The notes beneath the pieces were generated by a model. It was not told the origin of the DNA, did not search any database, and saw only the letters and a program-made list of their open reading frames with translations. The position numbers and the translations under genes were made by a program. This document shows, piece after piece, positions 34,021 to 42,329 of a stretch of 48,003 bases of DNA; position 1 is the first letter of the stretch; each line of letters starts with the position of its first letter. Source of the stretch: a virus; the IMG/VR virus record IMGVR_UViG_3300031227_000081, positions 1 through 48,003 of that record, one strand, 5' to 3'.

Positions 34021-36132
34021 ATGGCATACACTAGAATAAATCTCTTAAACGCAGTAGGCTCTATTGATACATCTTATGTTTTAGCTGTAGATCCCCCAGC
34101 TGGCAGTTCGGGAGATACTCTACAACTTCCTCTTACACAATTATTAGTCGCCGAGGGAACTGTTACTGGTGCTTCTGTATCAGCACAGACATTCTCTAAG
34201 GGAATTGTATTAGGAGCTGGAACATCTTCTTTGCCAGCATTTCAAATGGCAAATGGTACAAATTTAACTACTTTAGTCCAGGGTGCAGTAGAATTTAATG
34301 GCTACAATATGAATGTAGCTGTTGGGAATACACCTGTAAGACTTAGTATTGGGATTGGGGCTGGATCAGTTGATACAAATTTAGTCTTTGGAGTTGGAAG
34401 CTTTGCCAGTAATACGACTGGATATAGGAATATAGCTATAGGTATAGATGCTTTAGCTGTAAATACAACTGGAAAAGAAAATACAGCTATTGGTCATTTT
34501 TCCCTTACTTCAAATGTTGACGGCAATGATAATGTAGCTTTTGGGGGCTATGCTTTATGTACTAATATATCAGGTCTTAGACAGACGGCTATTGGATCAG
34601 GGGCATTACACCATTCAAACACATCGGATAATACAGCAGTTGGCTGTAGTGCTGGATCGAGTATAACAACAGGTACTTACAACACTTTAATTGGTAATAA
34701 TGCAGCGACTGATACAGCAACTGATAGCAATTCAATAGTTATCGGAGGAAATGCTGTTGGTGCAGGCTCTAATACTACAGTTATTGGAAGAACGACTCAA
34801 ACAAATACTATCATAGCTGGTGGCGACTTTACAGTTGCTTCTGGCGATGTTATAATCAGTACTACTGGCAAAGGTCTAACCTCGGCTCAGGCTTCACTAT
34901 TGATTAGCAATACAACAGGCGGAGTAAACGTTACCACACACACAGACGCTGGTGATGATTTCACGGTCAATGCTACTGATTTAATAGTAGAGGGAGATAC
35001 GGGAGATACTGTTGTAGGAAATGATTTGTTTTTTAATGAATCTGTTTCTCTCGCTCATATAATTGGATATAAGAGTACTGCTACAAATGGGTCATTTACA
35101 ATTAATGCAAGAGGGGCACATGTTGATTTGTATGGGGACGACCATGGAGCAGCTGGTCAGTTAGAGCTATACGCGGGGACTAAAACTTTAAGTGATATTA
35201 ATTTTTACACCAATTCTATCAAGCATTTTATAATTGACTACAATAGTAATTGTGAAGTAACCAAGGGCAACTTGGTCATAGGTACTACAGCTAAAGGCCT
35301 AACTTCTGCACAGGCTTCACTATTGATTAGCAATACAACAGGCGGAGTAAACGTTACCACACACACAGACGCTGGTGATGATTTTACGGTTAATACGAAT
35401 GCTCTAGTGGTTGAAGGAGATACTGGAAATGTAAATATTGGACTTGGAAATATAACTCTTACTGACGGAGGAGTAAAAGGTGGAAATTGGGTTAAGCTTA
35501 TTATTGACACAGATTTTAACGATGACCCAGTTAGTGAAAGCACCGTAACTATGGTTACGGACCAAACGTCTAATGTAAAGATTGGTACACCGATTAAATT
35601 TACTCTGGGGGGAACTGCTACAAATCCAGGTACATATTATGCTATATGTACTGCAATAACAAGTAGCCTACTAACAATAAATGGAGCACCGCTTGAGGTA
35701 GACGACGGAGATTTAACGGCACTATATTATGATGATACAAGAAGTCCTATCCAACTAGATTTTTTCATAGCTGGGGTGTATGGGGATGCCATAGATACTG
35801 CACTTCTTAGCAATGATATGAACTCATATTTCACCTGGAAAGGTAAAAAGGCATACCTAGTTAATTTCTCAGCAGTTCAAAAAACAGTAGATACAGGTAC
35901 GGAACCAAAAATAAATGTTAGAATAAATAGTGCTGATGTTTCAAGTAATGATAGCAATAACGGCATACAATTAGGAGCTACAGCAACATGGGTTGACAAT
36001 CCAGCGGTCGCAATCAATACTGCTAACTACGGCATAAACAATGGAGGGTCAATGGAAATACATTGTCCTGTAGCTGGTGGAACTGGGGATGCTTCTGATC
36101 TAACAACTTCATGTATCTTTGTGGAGGAATAA
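34021..36132 (+). CDS. Tail fibre with YadA-head-like repeats
   Basis: A 703-residue protein with three parts. Residues about 120-255 contain repeats such as NIAIGIDALAVNTTGKENTAIG and DNVAFGGYALCTN, the left-handed parallel beta-roll repeat of trimeric autotransporter (YadA) heads that is also common in phage fibres. Residues about 280-470 carry two copies of an ~50-residue module starting KGLTSAQASLLISNTTGG, encoded by a 74-bp identical repeat. The C-terminal 200 residues look like a receptor-binding tip (TWKGKKAYLVNFSAVQKTVD). AGGAG precedes the ATG. It would form a trimeric adhesin. Confidence 0.75.
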   Translation: MAYTRINLLNAVGSIDTSYVLAVDPPAGSSGDTLQLPLTQLLVAEGTVTGASVSAQTFSKGIVLGAGTSSLPAFQMANGTNLTTLVQGAVEFNGYNMNVAVGNTPVRLSIGIGAGSVDTNLVFGVGSFASNTTGYRNIAIGIDALAVNTTGKENTAIGHFSLTSNVDGNDNVAFGGYALCTNISGLRQTAIGSGALHHSNTSDNTAVGCSAGSSITTGTYNTLIGNNAATDTATDSNSIVIGGNAVGAGSNTTVIGRTTQTNTIIAGGDFTVASGDVIISTTGKGLTSAQASLLISNTTGGVNVTTHTDAGDDFTVNATDLIVEGDTGDTVVGNDLFFNESVSLAHIIGYKSTATNGSFTINARGAHVDLYGDDHGAAGQLELYAGTKTLSDINFYTNSIKHFIIDYNSNCEVTKGNLVIGTTAKGLTSAQASLLISNTTGGVNVTTHTDAGDDFTVNTNALVVEGDTGNVNIGLGNITLTDGGVKGGNWVKLIIDTDFNDDPVSESTVTMVTDQTSNVKIGTPIKFTLGGTATNPGTYYAICTAITSSLLTINGAPLEVDDGDLTALYYDDTRSPIQLDFFIAGVYGDAIDTALLSNDMNSYFTWKGKKAYLVNFSAVQKTVDTGTEPKINVRINSADVSSNDSNNGIQLGATATWVDNPAVAINTANYGINNGGSMEIHCPVAGGTGDASDLTTSCIFVEE
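34888..35384 (+). repeat. 74-bp perfect direct repeat inside fibre gene
   Basis: Bases 34888-34961 and 35311-35384 are identical over 74 bp, including synonymous positions, encoding QASLLISNTTGGVNVTTHTD and on to DDF. The flanks are diverged. Perfect identity at third positions points to a recent duplication or gene conversion between the copies. Confidence 0.85.
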
Positions 36133-36134
36133 TT

Positions 36135-36659
36135 ATGAATAGCTTTAAAAAATATTTTATAGACGAAGAGAATAATTTTAAGATCGGGTATTTTTATAAT
36201 AATAAATTTCAGAAGTATATAAATGCAGATAAACCTCTTTATCTTGACTGGCTGGAAAGCGGTAATGTACCCGAGGAAATAAGTTATATTGCACCAACAC
36301 CACTAAGCAAGGAGCAATTAATTGCTAACATAACTCCTAATATCACAAAAAAATATAATAACTTAACCTATTCCAATTTTGAATATCCAGTAGCTTCTGG
36401 GGTAGTTTATGCTGGGGATAAAGAAAGCATGAACTTACTAAAAGAGTCAGTTCAAATGTTTAATATTTTAGGGGTAGTCCCTGAAGATTTCAAGTGGTGG
36501 GACATAGATGACATTAGGCATAGTTTTACCTACGAGGAATTTATCGTGATGTTCTTGGCAAGGGGGGCATTAAAAGAAGAAATGATTGTTCAAGCTAGAG
36601 ACGATAAAGATTTGCTTGAATTAATGACTGTTTCAGAACTCTTAATATACGAGGTGTAA
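36135..36659 (+). CDS. DUF4376-like fibre-associated protein
   Basis: A 174-residue protein: FKIGYFYNNKFQKYINADKP at the start, then LTYSNFEYPVASGVVYAGDKESMNLLKESVQ and WWDIDDIRHSFTYEEFIVMF. This arrangement (a 'Y..F..G..y..D..S...l' segment followed by a 'W.d.dn.....t..e' segment) is that of DUF4376-type proteins at phage fibre loci, thought to be fibre chaperones or tips. The frame opens at 36111, but ATG 36135 with GGAGG is the real start. Confidence 0.55.
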   Translation: MNSFKKYFIDEENNFKIGYFYNNKFQKYINADKPLYLDWLESGNVPEEISYIAPTPLSKEQLIANITPNITKKYNNLTYSNFEYPVASGVVYAGDKESMNLLKESVQMFNILGVVPEDFKWWDIDDIRHSFTYEEFIVMFLARGALKEEMIVQARDDKDLLELMTVSELLIYEV

Positions 36660-36662
36660 TAA

Positions 36663-37391
36663 ATGATTAATAGAATGCCTAGAAGTTGGGCTTTTAAGCC
36701 TAACCAAATAGCAGGTCTAACATTATGGCTTGATGCTTCGGACTCTGATACGATAACCTTGAATGGTTCAAATGTAAGCACTTGGGCGGATAAATCAGGT
36801 TTGGGGAATGATGCCTCTATGACTGTAGAAGCTAATCAGCCTGAGTATAAAATTAATGCTCAAAATGGTTTGAACTCTGTGCTTTTTGATGGGGTTGATG
36901 ATTCTCTTGATGGTAGTAATTTAGGGTTGCATCTATCGTCTCAAACTATATTTGTTGTTTCTAGTAGCGAGCCAGCATCCGCAATAAATCAGGAAATTGT
37001 CATATTTGCTCTTATGCCTGCATACGAAACTGGCATGGTAATTGAAAGGAGTACTTGGGCGAGTGGTTCGGTTGGTATTTATAACAGTGGGAGTTCTGTA
37101 TCTGCGACAAATATAGATTGGCAAGGATACACTAAATCTATTCCTTATAATGTAATTTCATATAGAAAAGATGTTGGCGTTGACAGAAATATGTGGCTCA
37201 ATGGTACTGATAATAGTAATAACTTAGTAGCTACTACTTATTCATCAGGCAATTATGTTATATCTCCAAGTATAACCTATTCCTTTCCATGGAAGGGTGA
37301 AATTTCAGAAATAATTATATACAATACTGCTCTTTCAACAAGAAATATCAGACTAAATGAATCATATCTATTCAAAAAATGGGGTATTTAA
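36663..37391 (+). CDS. LamG/concanavalin-A-like lectin domain protein
   Basis: A 242-residue jelly-roll lectin-type protein. IAGLTLWLDASDSDTITLNG followed by VSTWADKSGLGNDAS (16-52) and SVLFDGVDDSLDG are the classic start of LamG/Laminin_G_3-like domains in phage and bacterial surface proteins; GEISEIIIYNTALSTRNI near the C terminus is the closing strand. It probably binds a surface glycan as a receptor-binding module. GAGGT precedes the ATG. Confidence 0.8.
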   Translation: MINRMPRSWAFKPNQIAGLTLWLDASDSDTITLNGSNVSTWADKSGLGNDASMTVEANQPEYKINAQNGLNSVLFDGVDDSLDGSNLGLHLSSQTIFVVSSSEPASAINQEIVIFALMPAYETGMVIERSTWASGSVGIYNSGSSVSATNIDWQGYTKSIPYNVISYRKDVGVDRNMWLNGTDNSNNLVATTYSSGNYVISPSITYSFPWKGEISEIIIYNTALSTRNIRLNESYLFKKWGI

Positions 37392-37408
37392 TCAAAGGAG
37401 AATAAAAA

Positions 37409-37642
37409 ATGGCACTAACAAAAGAAACTGTAATAGAAAAAGTTGTTATCACACAAGCAGGAAAAGTTCTATTAACTGAATTTGTGAATCTAATGGAAGA
37501 TGGTGTATTTCTAGCCCATATTTCTGTTGCAGATAGAGAAGTAGAGCTTACTGAATATGCCTCAAAAGAGGAGGCGATAGTTATTCAAAATGTTTTATCT
37601 AGGACTCTTCCAGTTGAAGGAGAAGTTGTTGAAGAAATTTAA
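37409..37642 (+). CDS. Small hypothetical fibre-region protein (77 aa)
   Basis: Starts MALTKETVIEKVVITQAGKV with AAAGGAG upstream. It looks like a small beta-sheet protein (strands at 10-22 and 24-52) of a type common near phage fibre genes, unannotated elsewhere. The 107 bases that follow are non-coding and include a TGCGGT-TGAAAAT-ACCGCA hairpin (about 37660-37680). Confidence 0.6.
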   Translation: MALTKETVIEKVVITQAGKVLLTEFVNLMEDGVFLAHISVADREVELTEYASKEEAIVIQNVLSRTLPVEGEVVEEI

Positions 37643-37749
37643 ATGATACTACAACAGAAAATGCGGTTGAAAATACCGCAATTGTAATCAATAGTAAGGT
37701 AAGGATTACAAGGTAAAGTCTAAGATTAATACAAACAGAAAGAAAAAAC

Positions 37750-38481
37750 ATGAGAAAAGTAGCGTTTTTAACTCCTGCACTAGATGGCAAAGTAAATTGT
37801 GAATATGCGATTTCACTATCCAATTCTATTATTGCATGTGCTAGTAGAGGTATAGAATTAATACCTATAATGGTTTCATGTGATGCACTAATACAGAGAG
37901 CAAGAAATGATTTAATGACACTTATACATGATAGCGATATTTCAGATGCTATCTTTTGTGATGCCGATCAGGAATGGAGTCCAGAAGATTTACTTAAACT
38001 CTTGAAGTATAATGTTGATGTAGTAGGAGGAGCAGTTGTAAAAAAATCCGATTACGAGTCATATAACATCAAAGCTAAAGAAGAAATGTTTGTTAAAGAT
38101 AAAGCTGGGCTTATGCAAGTTGAATGTATAGGTACAGGATTTTTACGCATGTCAAAGAAAGCTATTGATTTCTTATGGGATAGTTCAAAGGAATACACGG
38201 AAAATAAAATATCTAAGAGATGGATATATGATGTTATCTTAGAAAATGGCGAACTTTTAAGCGAAGACATTGTAGTATCGGATAAGTTAAGAGATGGTGG
38301 ATTTGATATAAACTTAGACCCGACCATTACCTGTAGTCATATTGGATTAAAAAAATGGAGTGGAAACTTTGAAGCTTTAGTTAATAAATTAAAAGATCAA
38401 GCTAGAGAGAATGAGCCAACTATAATTAATGATAAATCTGATAATGTTATTCAAAGTGATTTGCCATTAGATGTAAAATAA
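37750..38481 (+). CDS. GT-A-type glycosyltransferase
   Basis: A 243-residue protein with the phage-type glycosyltransferase layout: VAFLTPALDGKVNCEYAISL at the N terminus, ALIQRARNDLMTLIHDSDIS, then the metal-binding FCDADQEWSPEDLLKLL (73-89, Asp-Ala-Asp) and VVGGAVVKKSDY. The later IGTGFLRMSKKAIDFLW (125-141) and SEDIVVSDKLRDGGFDI (176-192) contain the second acidic set. It would transfer a sugar from a nucleotide donor. Set inside the fibre cluster, it may glycosylate fibres or modify host surface polymers to affect adsorption. The Shine-Dalgarno is weak (ACAGAAAG). Confidence 0.75.
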   Translation: MRKVAFLTPALDGKVNCEYAISLSNSIIACASRGIELIPIMVSCDALIQRARNDLMTLIHDSDISDAIFCDADQEWSPEDLLKLLKYNVDVVGGAVVKKSDYESYNIKAKEEMFVKDKAGLMQVECIGTGFLRMSKKAIDFLWDSSKEYTENKISKRWIYDVILENGELLSEDIVVSDKLRDGGFDINLDPTITCSHIGLKKWSGNFEALVNKLKDQARENEPTIINDKSDNVIQSDLPLDVK

Positions 38482-38508
38482 AATCTATTTAAAATAGGAA
38501 GCACAGTA

Positions 38509-39975
38509 ATGCCAAAAGTATATAGTAATTCAATTAAATTAGATTATTCGGATGCAGATGCCTTAACTGCCGATAAAATATATGTTGACGCTACTAATAC
38601 AGTAAGTGATGCAATTACTGCCGCTTCTATTGCATCGCCCGCAAATACTGTTACAATTTCTTCTAGTGGTGCAGACTTTACTACTATACAAGATGCTTTA
38701 GATAATAGTGGCGGAACAGGTGTACCTCAGGCTAATACTATGTTTGTGGTATATCCTGGAACTTATGCGGATGATACTATTAATTTCACTGCAAATAATC
38801 AATATGTCGTAGCTTCTCAGAACGTCTCTCCTAAAACTGTACTGATTACTAAGTCTTCCACTATCTGTAACTATGGAACATTTATGGGCTGTATCGTTAA
38901 AGATATAAAAATGGTTATGACATTAGGAGCAGGAGCAGGATATAGCACTATTGATGGAGGAATACCTTCGACACCAGGATCAAATAGTTGTAATTTCAAA
39001 CATTGCCACATTGAAGCATCAACTACAGATGATATTACTGGCTCAGGTATGGTTGCAGTTCAAGGAAATGGAATTGTTAAAATAGTAGATGGATCTATTA
39101 GTTACAGCAATACTGGAAATAGAGGTGGCAATGGTAAAAAAGCTATACTAATAGAAGAGGATAGTTTTTTAACCATAGATAAGGTTGAAATACAAGTTAC
39201 AGCAAGTGGATCGGCAGTGCATACCGCTGGAATTAGAGATAATTCAATAAGTGGCGAACTTCTTATTCAAAATTCCACATTAGATGTTACCGATAGCTCT
39301 GCAATATCTACATACGGATTGCATATAGATGATGGAGCTGGAACTCCAGAGATTTACAGAAATGTAATACACGTTACTAATAATGGAAACAATGTAGGAA
39401 CACCGTTCAATGCTACTTGTGTAAAAATAGGAACTAAAAGTGGATCTTTGCTCAGTGTTAGGAGTATGTACAACCATTTCCATGCAGTTGCTGACGGAAC
39501 TACAGTAGGCGGAGCAAACTTTTCATATTATCTTGTAATAGATGATATAAGGACAACAGCAATTAGCCAGTTTGATGATATTGTTTCTGCCGATGGATTT
39601 ACAAATGCAGGTGGGACTTATACATATGTTAACTCTCCGTGCGATGGATGCTTACAGACTAGCTCTACATTAAGTGGGCCCAGTGCTTTTACTGATGTCG
39701 ATAGTTCTACTTACAGCTTACTTTTAGCAGACGATACACTTGGAGTGTCTTATACTGCCACTGGAACTTGCGAAATAACAATACCTACATCTCAAATGAT
39801 TTTGGGTAGAGAAATTACCATTAAAGATACTGCTGGAAATGCTGGTACAAATGCAATTACAATAAGTACTGGTGGAACAGAAAAAATTGATGGAGTTGAT
39901 ACCCTTGAATTGAATAGTGATTATTCATACGCAGTTTTAAGAACCGATGGTTTAAATTGGTTTATTGTTAGTTGA
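38509..39975 (+). CDS. Parallel beta-helix tail spike (pectate-lyase-like)
   Basis: A 488-residue protein. SSSGADFTTIQDALDNSGGT (51-70) is the start typical of parallel beta-helix spikes ('..g.dfttIqdAi'), followed by regular Asn/Gly/Ser-rich turns to about residue 370. The C-terminal ~100 residues are a separate beta domain (SYTATGTCEITIPTSQMILG) found in many phage appendages. It may degrade or bind a surface polysaccharide; I cannot see catalytic residues with confidence. AGGAAG precedes the ATG. Confidence 0.7.
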   Translation: MPKVYSNSIKLDYSDADALTADKIYVDATNTVSDAITAASIASPANTVTISSSGADFTTIQDALDNSGGTGVPQANTMFVVYPGTYADDTINFTANNQYVVASQNVSPKTVLITKSSTICNYGTFMGCIVKDIKMVMTLGAGAGYSTIDGGIPSTPGSNSCNFKHCHIEASTTDDITGSGMVAVQGNGIVKIVDGSISYSNTGNRGGNGKKAILIEEDSFLTIDKVEIQVTASGSAVHTAGIRDNSISGELLIQNSTLDVTDSSAISTYGLHIDDGAGTPEIYRNVIHVTNNGNNVGTPFNATCVKIGTKSGSLLSVRSMYNHFHAVADGTTVGGANFSYYLVIDDIRTTAISQFDDIVSADGFTNAGGTYTYVNSPCDGCLQTSSTLSGPSAFTDVDSSTYSLLLADDTLGVSYTATGTCEITIPTSQMILGREITIKDTAGNAGTNAITISTGGTEKIDGVDTLELNSDYSYAVLRTDGLNWFIVS

Positions 39976-40011
39976 TAAAAAATATAACGTTAAATTAATA
40001 AGGAGACGAAC

Positions 40012-40341
40012 ATGTCAACAAAAGAAATTCTCACGTTTGGTCAGTTAGCAGATACAAAAGCAGATTTGTTTGCTATAGGTTTTGATGGAGTTATCGAGCA
40101 AATTGTACTCCACAACATTAACACCACAGCAGAAAATGTTGAAATTAACTTGCATGACGGAACAAATGAATTTATGATCTTCAACAGATCTATTGCTTCA
40201 AATGAAACTTTTGTATGGGATTTAACCAATGGAGGAAATGAAGCAGGCATGTATATTACCTTTGCCTATAAAATGACAGGTAATACAGATACAGCTTCAA
40301 AGGTAACTGTTTTTATTAGTGGCACACAACTAGGGGGTTAA
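40012..40341 (+). CDS. Small beta-sandwich virion protein (109 aa)
   Basis: A 109-residue beta-rich protein (IEQIVLHNINTTAENVEINL; NETFVWDLTNGG) with AAGGAG upstream. The layout resembles small receptor-binding or head-fibre base proteins that accompany spikes, but I cannot name a family. Its own strong start signal implies high expression. Confidence 0.55.
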   Translation: MSTKEILTFGQLADTKADLFAIGFDGVIEQIVLHNINTTAENVEINLHDGTNEFMIFNRSIASNETFVWDLTNGGNEAGMYITFAYKMTGNTDTASKVTVFISGTQLGG

Positions 40342-40343
40342 TT

Positions 40344-40967
40344 ATGGGCTTCAAAAGTTCAAAATCAAATGAAATATCATGCTCTACAGTTGATTTCTCA
40401 GGATCAGCTATTGCTGGACAGCCTGTTGTTTTAGGTAATACTGGTCAACTTAATGTTGATGTTACTATAGATGCAGGAGCAAGTGTTGGACATATAATAA
40501 AATGTATCGGTGGGTCAGGCCTTTCATATAGTGGAACCAATGCTGGTCTAACCGTTAAAAATTACGATGCAGATGATACAGTAGTTCATGACGGCGGGGA
40601 AAATGTTGGTCTTAGTGTATGGCTAAAAACATTATCAGAAGTTACGGCTGGTGGAGAATATGCTGTATTTTCAGGTCATGTTCATGCTAGTAATACTGGA
40701 ACCATTAAGTATGCTTCTGTAATTTATGGCGATTTTACCAACGGTATGGCATTAAGTGGCGGAGCTGTAACAAACGCTTTCTACTTAGAAAATCAAACTG
40801 TAACTAATCTATTTGCACTAGCAGACGGAGCAGAGGCAAGAACAACAGATGCAGACTATGCCAAAACAAGTACAGCTTCCTCAGATGCAGCAATAAAAGT
40901 AACAATTGGAGGAGTTGACTATTTTATTCCAGCTTTCTCTGCAACAAATACAAATAATTCTTGGTAG
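40344..40967 (+). CDS. Fibre-region structural protein (207 aa)
   Basis: A Gly/Ser/Thr/Ala-rich, beta-forming protein starting MGFKSSKSNEISCSTVDFSG, with GGGGG upstream. Contains GHVHASNTGTIKYASVIYGD (110-129), which has His-x-His. It ends in a flexible Asn/Ser tail. Probably an appendage subunit; no family recognised. Confidence 0.5.
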   Translation: MGFKSSKSNEISCSTVDFSGSAIAGQPVVLGNTGQLNVDVTIDAGASVGHIIKCIGGSGLSYSGTNAGLTVKNYDADDTVVHDGGENVGLSVWLKTLSEVTAGGEYAVFSGHVHASNTGTIKYASVIYGDFTNGMALSGGAVTNAFYLENQTVTNLFALADGAEARTTDADYAKTSTASSDAAIKVTIGGVDYFIPAFSATNTNNSW

Positions 40968-40996
40968 TATACCAGTAAAAAAAACAGGAGGTCTTC

Positions 40997-41494
40997 ATGA
41001 GATTTTTATATTGCGGTGCTGATAAATACCCCGACACTAAACAGATCTCAGAAGACTTTTATATTTTACAAAAGCCTTTTATCTCTACCATGATTGCGAG
41101 CGGAACACAAATTTTAGTACCTGCTGGGCTAATCACTGACTATGGATCAATACCTGATTTTGCACAATCTTTTTTTGACAAAGCTGGTGCAAATAGTGGA
41201 AGTTATTTAACACATGACTTTCTATATTCTATTCAGATCTATAGAAGAAGCGTGAGTGACTGGAACTTGCTTTTAAGTCTAAAGCTTGATGGAATGAACT
41301 GGTTTAAGCGTAATAGTGCATGGCTTGCTGTAAAAGCTGTCGGTGGAAAGGTATGGGATAATAACTCAGAAGAAAGCATTGAAGATGTAAAAAAGATCAC
41401 ACATGAAAATCTTGTTCAAATAATGCAGAAAAAAAATCAATTTGGATTATATTATAAAAGAGGATCTTATTTTAAAGGTCCAAGTTATGGCTAA
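40997..41494 (+). CDS. DUF1353 protein
   Basis: A 165-residue protein with the DUF1353 signature: VPAGLITDYGSIPDFAQSFF (42-61), then SGSYLTHDFLYSIQIYRRSV (67-86) with HD, and WFKRNSAWLAVKAVGGKVWD. The family is common in phages near lysis and tail genes, and the conserved Asp/His suggest a hydrolase-like or metal site, but no activity is established. AGGAGG precedes the ATG. It is followed by a lipoprotein and a membrane protein, so it may belong to a host-envelope module. Confidence 0.8.
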   Translation: MRFLYCGADKYPDTKQISEDFYILQKPFISTMIASGTQILVPAGLITDYGSIPDFAQSFFDKAGANSGSYLTHDFLYSIQIYRRSVSDWNLLLSLKLDGMNWFKRNSAWLAVKAVGGKVWDNNSEESIEDVKKITHENLVQIMQKKNQFGLYYKRGSYFKGPSYG

Positions 41495-41810
41495 GAAATA
41501 CATTTATATATTTCTGTTAATCATAATATTATTATTCCTTGCTTCTTGTGGTATAGTTGATTTAAAGAATAAAGCTATTGCCTCAGAAACAAAAGTAATA
41601 GGATTTATTATCGAAATGCCTAGTATGTATGTTTCATCAGCTTTAATGTCTTTAAAGTTTGGATACATAGTAAAAAAATACACCAGTAGTCCGCCTGGTG
41701 CGTCAACTTTAATTGATACAGTTTATAAAGATATTTCTATTTTTAATGGTACGGGAAATGTAGGTTCAAGAATAACCACAAATAATAAAGGTCTACCCAA
41801 TGACAAATAG
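41487..41810 (+). CDS. Putative phage lipoprotein
   Basis: A 107-residue protein beginning MAKKYIYIF and a hydrophobic LLIIILLFLASC, a clear signal peptide with lipobox L-A-S-C (cleavage before Cys20 and lipid attachment). The mature part is about 88 residues, with no domain recognised. The longer frame opens at 41442, but ATG 41487 has AAAGG upstream and starts exactly at the signal peptide. It overlaps the DUF1353 gene. Lipoproteins here can be outer spanins (lysis) or superinfection-exclusion proteins; I cannot tell which. Confidence 0.72.
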   Translation: MAKKYIYIFLLIIILLFLASCGIVDLKNKAIASETKVIGFIIEMPSMYVSSALMSLKFGYIVKKYTSSPPGASTLIDTVYKDISIFNGTGNVGSRITTNNKGLPNDK

Positions 41811-42018
41811 CGAATGGCTCACTGTATTAATAACAGTGGTGGTAATAATGGCTTCTGCGTCAGCATTTTTAATGAAGATCTTACTAGACATAAAAAAAGA
41901 AATACAAATAATATCAACTTGTATAGTTCCTATTGAAAGAATAAAATGTGAAACTCATAATATGATATTAGAACATAGCGAGAAATGTAGATTAAGAAGG
42001 GCAACAGATAAAGCATAG
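41800..42018 (+). CDS. Small N-terminal membrane-anchored protein (72 aa)
   Basis: One hydrophobic segment (residues 6-29: LTVLITVVVIMASASAFLM) followed by a short charged region with Cys/His (KCETHNMILEHSEKC). This size and single-segment build suits an inner spanin or pinholin-like protein and it overlaps the lipoprotein gene by 11 bases, as spanin pairs do. No coiled coil is obvious, so a spanin role is only a possibility. AAGG precedes the ATG. Confidence 0.55.
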   Translation: MTNSEWLTVLITVVVIMASASAFLMKILLDIKKEIQIISTCIVPIERIKCETHNMILEHSEKCRLRRATDKA

Positions 42019-42039
42019 GCATAAATCGAAATTAATTGC

Positions 42040-42080
42040 ATTTATCTATAATAGAACTATTATATATATATAATAAAAAA
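42040..42080 (+). promoter_or_regulatory. Weak candidate promoter / AT-rich leader
   Basis: The 71-base gap before the next gene has TTGCAT, about 17-19 bases and a run of TATATATATA, which could work as a promoter. It is too AT-rich for a firm call. Confidence 0.25.
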
Positions 42081-42089
42081 GGAGATTTT

Positions 42090-42317
42090 ATGGCATACTC
42101 AGGAGAAAAAGTATTAGTGTTCACTGATAGTGTAGATGCCGACATAAGCTATATATGCGATGCTGTCGCTGGATCAGAAACAACCGATTCTACATGGGCT
42201 ATAATGAGAATGGATCAATCAGCATCATCAGCACAGACTTTATCGGTTACTTATCCAACTGGTCTCACAAGTCATATCTTCAAAGCCTCATTAAGAGAAA
42301 CTTATATCTATTCATAA
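42090..42317 (+). CDS. Small virion-like protein (75 aa)
   Basis: Starts MAYSGEKVLVFTDSVDADIS with AAGGAG 8 bases upstream, so the true start is ATG 42090 rather than the frame opening at 42036. Small beta-rich protein with no recognised family. It is followed after 12 bases by the last fibre gene and may be its partner or tip. Confidence 0.55.
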   Translation: MAYSGEKVLVFTDSVDADISYICDAVAGSETTDSTWAIMRMDQSASSAQTLSVTYPTGLTSHIFKASLRETYIYS

Positions 42318-42329
42318 AGGGAGGTTATT

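Noticed and set aside
37643-37749. A short frame (DTTTENAVENTAIVINSK) after the 77-residue gene, suggesting a frameshifted extension
   Set aside because: No start codon, and the AAATTTAA run is not in the phase needed for a -1 slip; kept only as a non-coding gap with a small hairpin.
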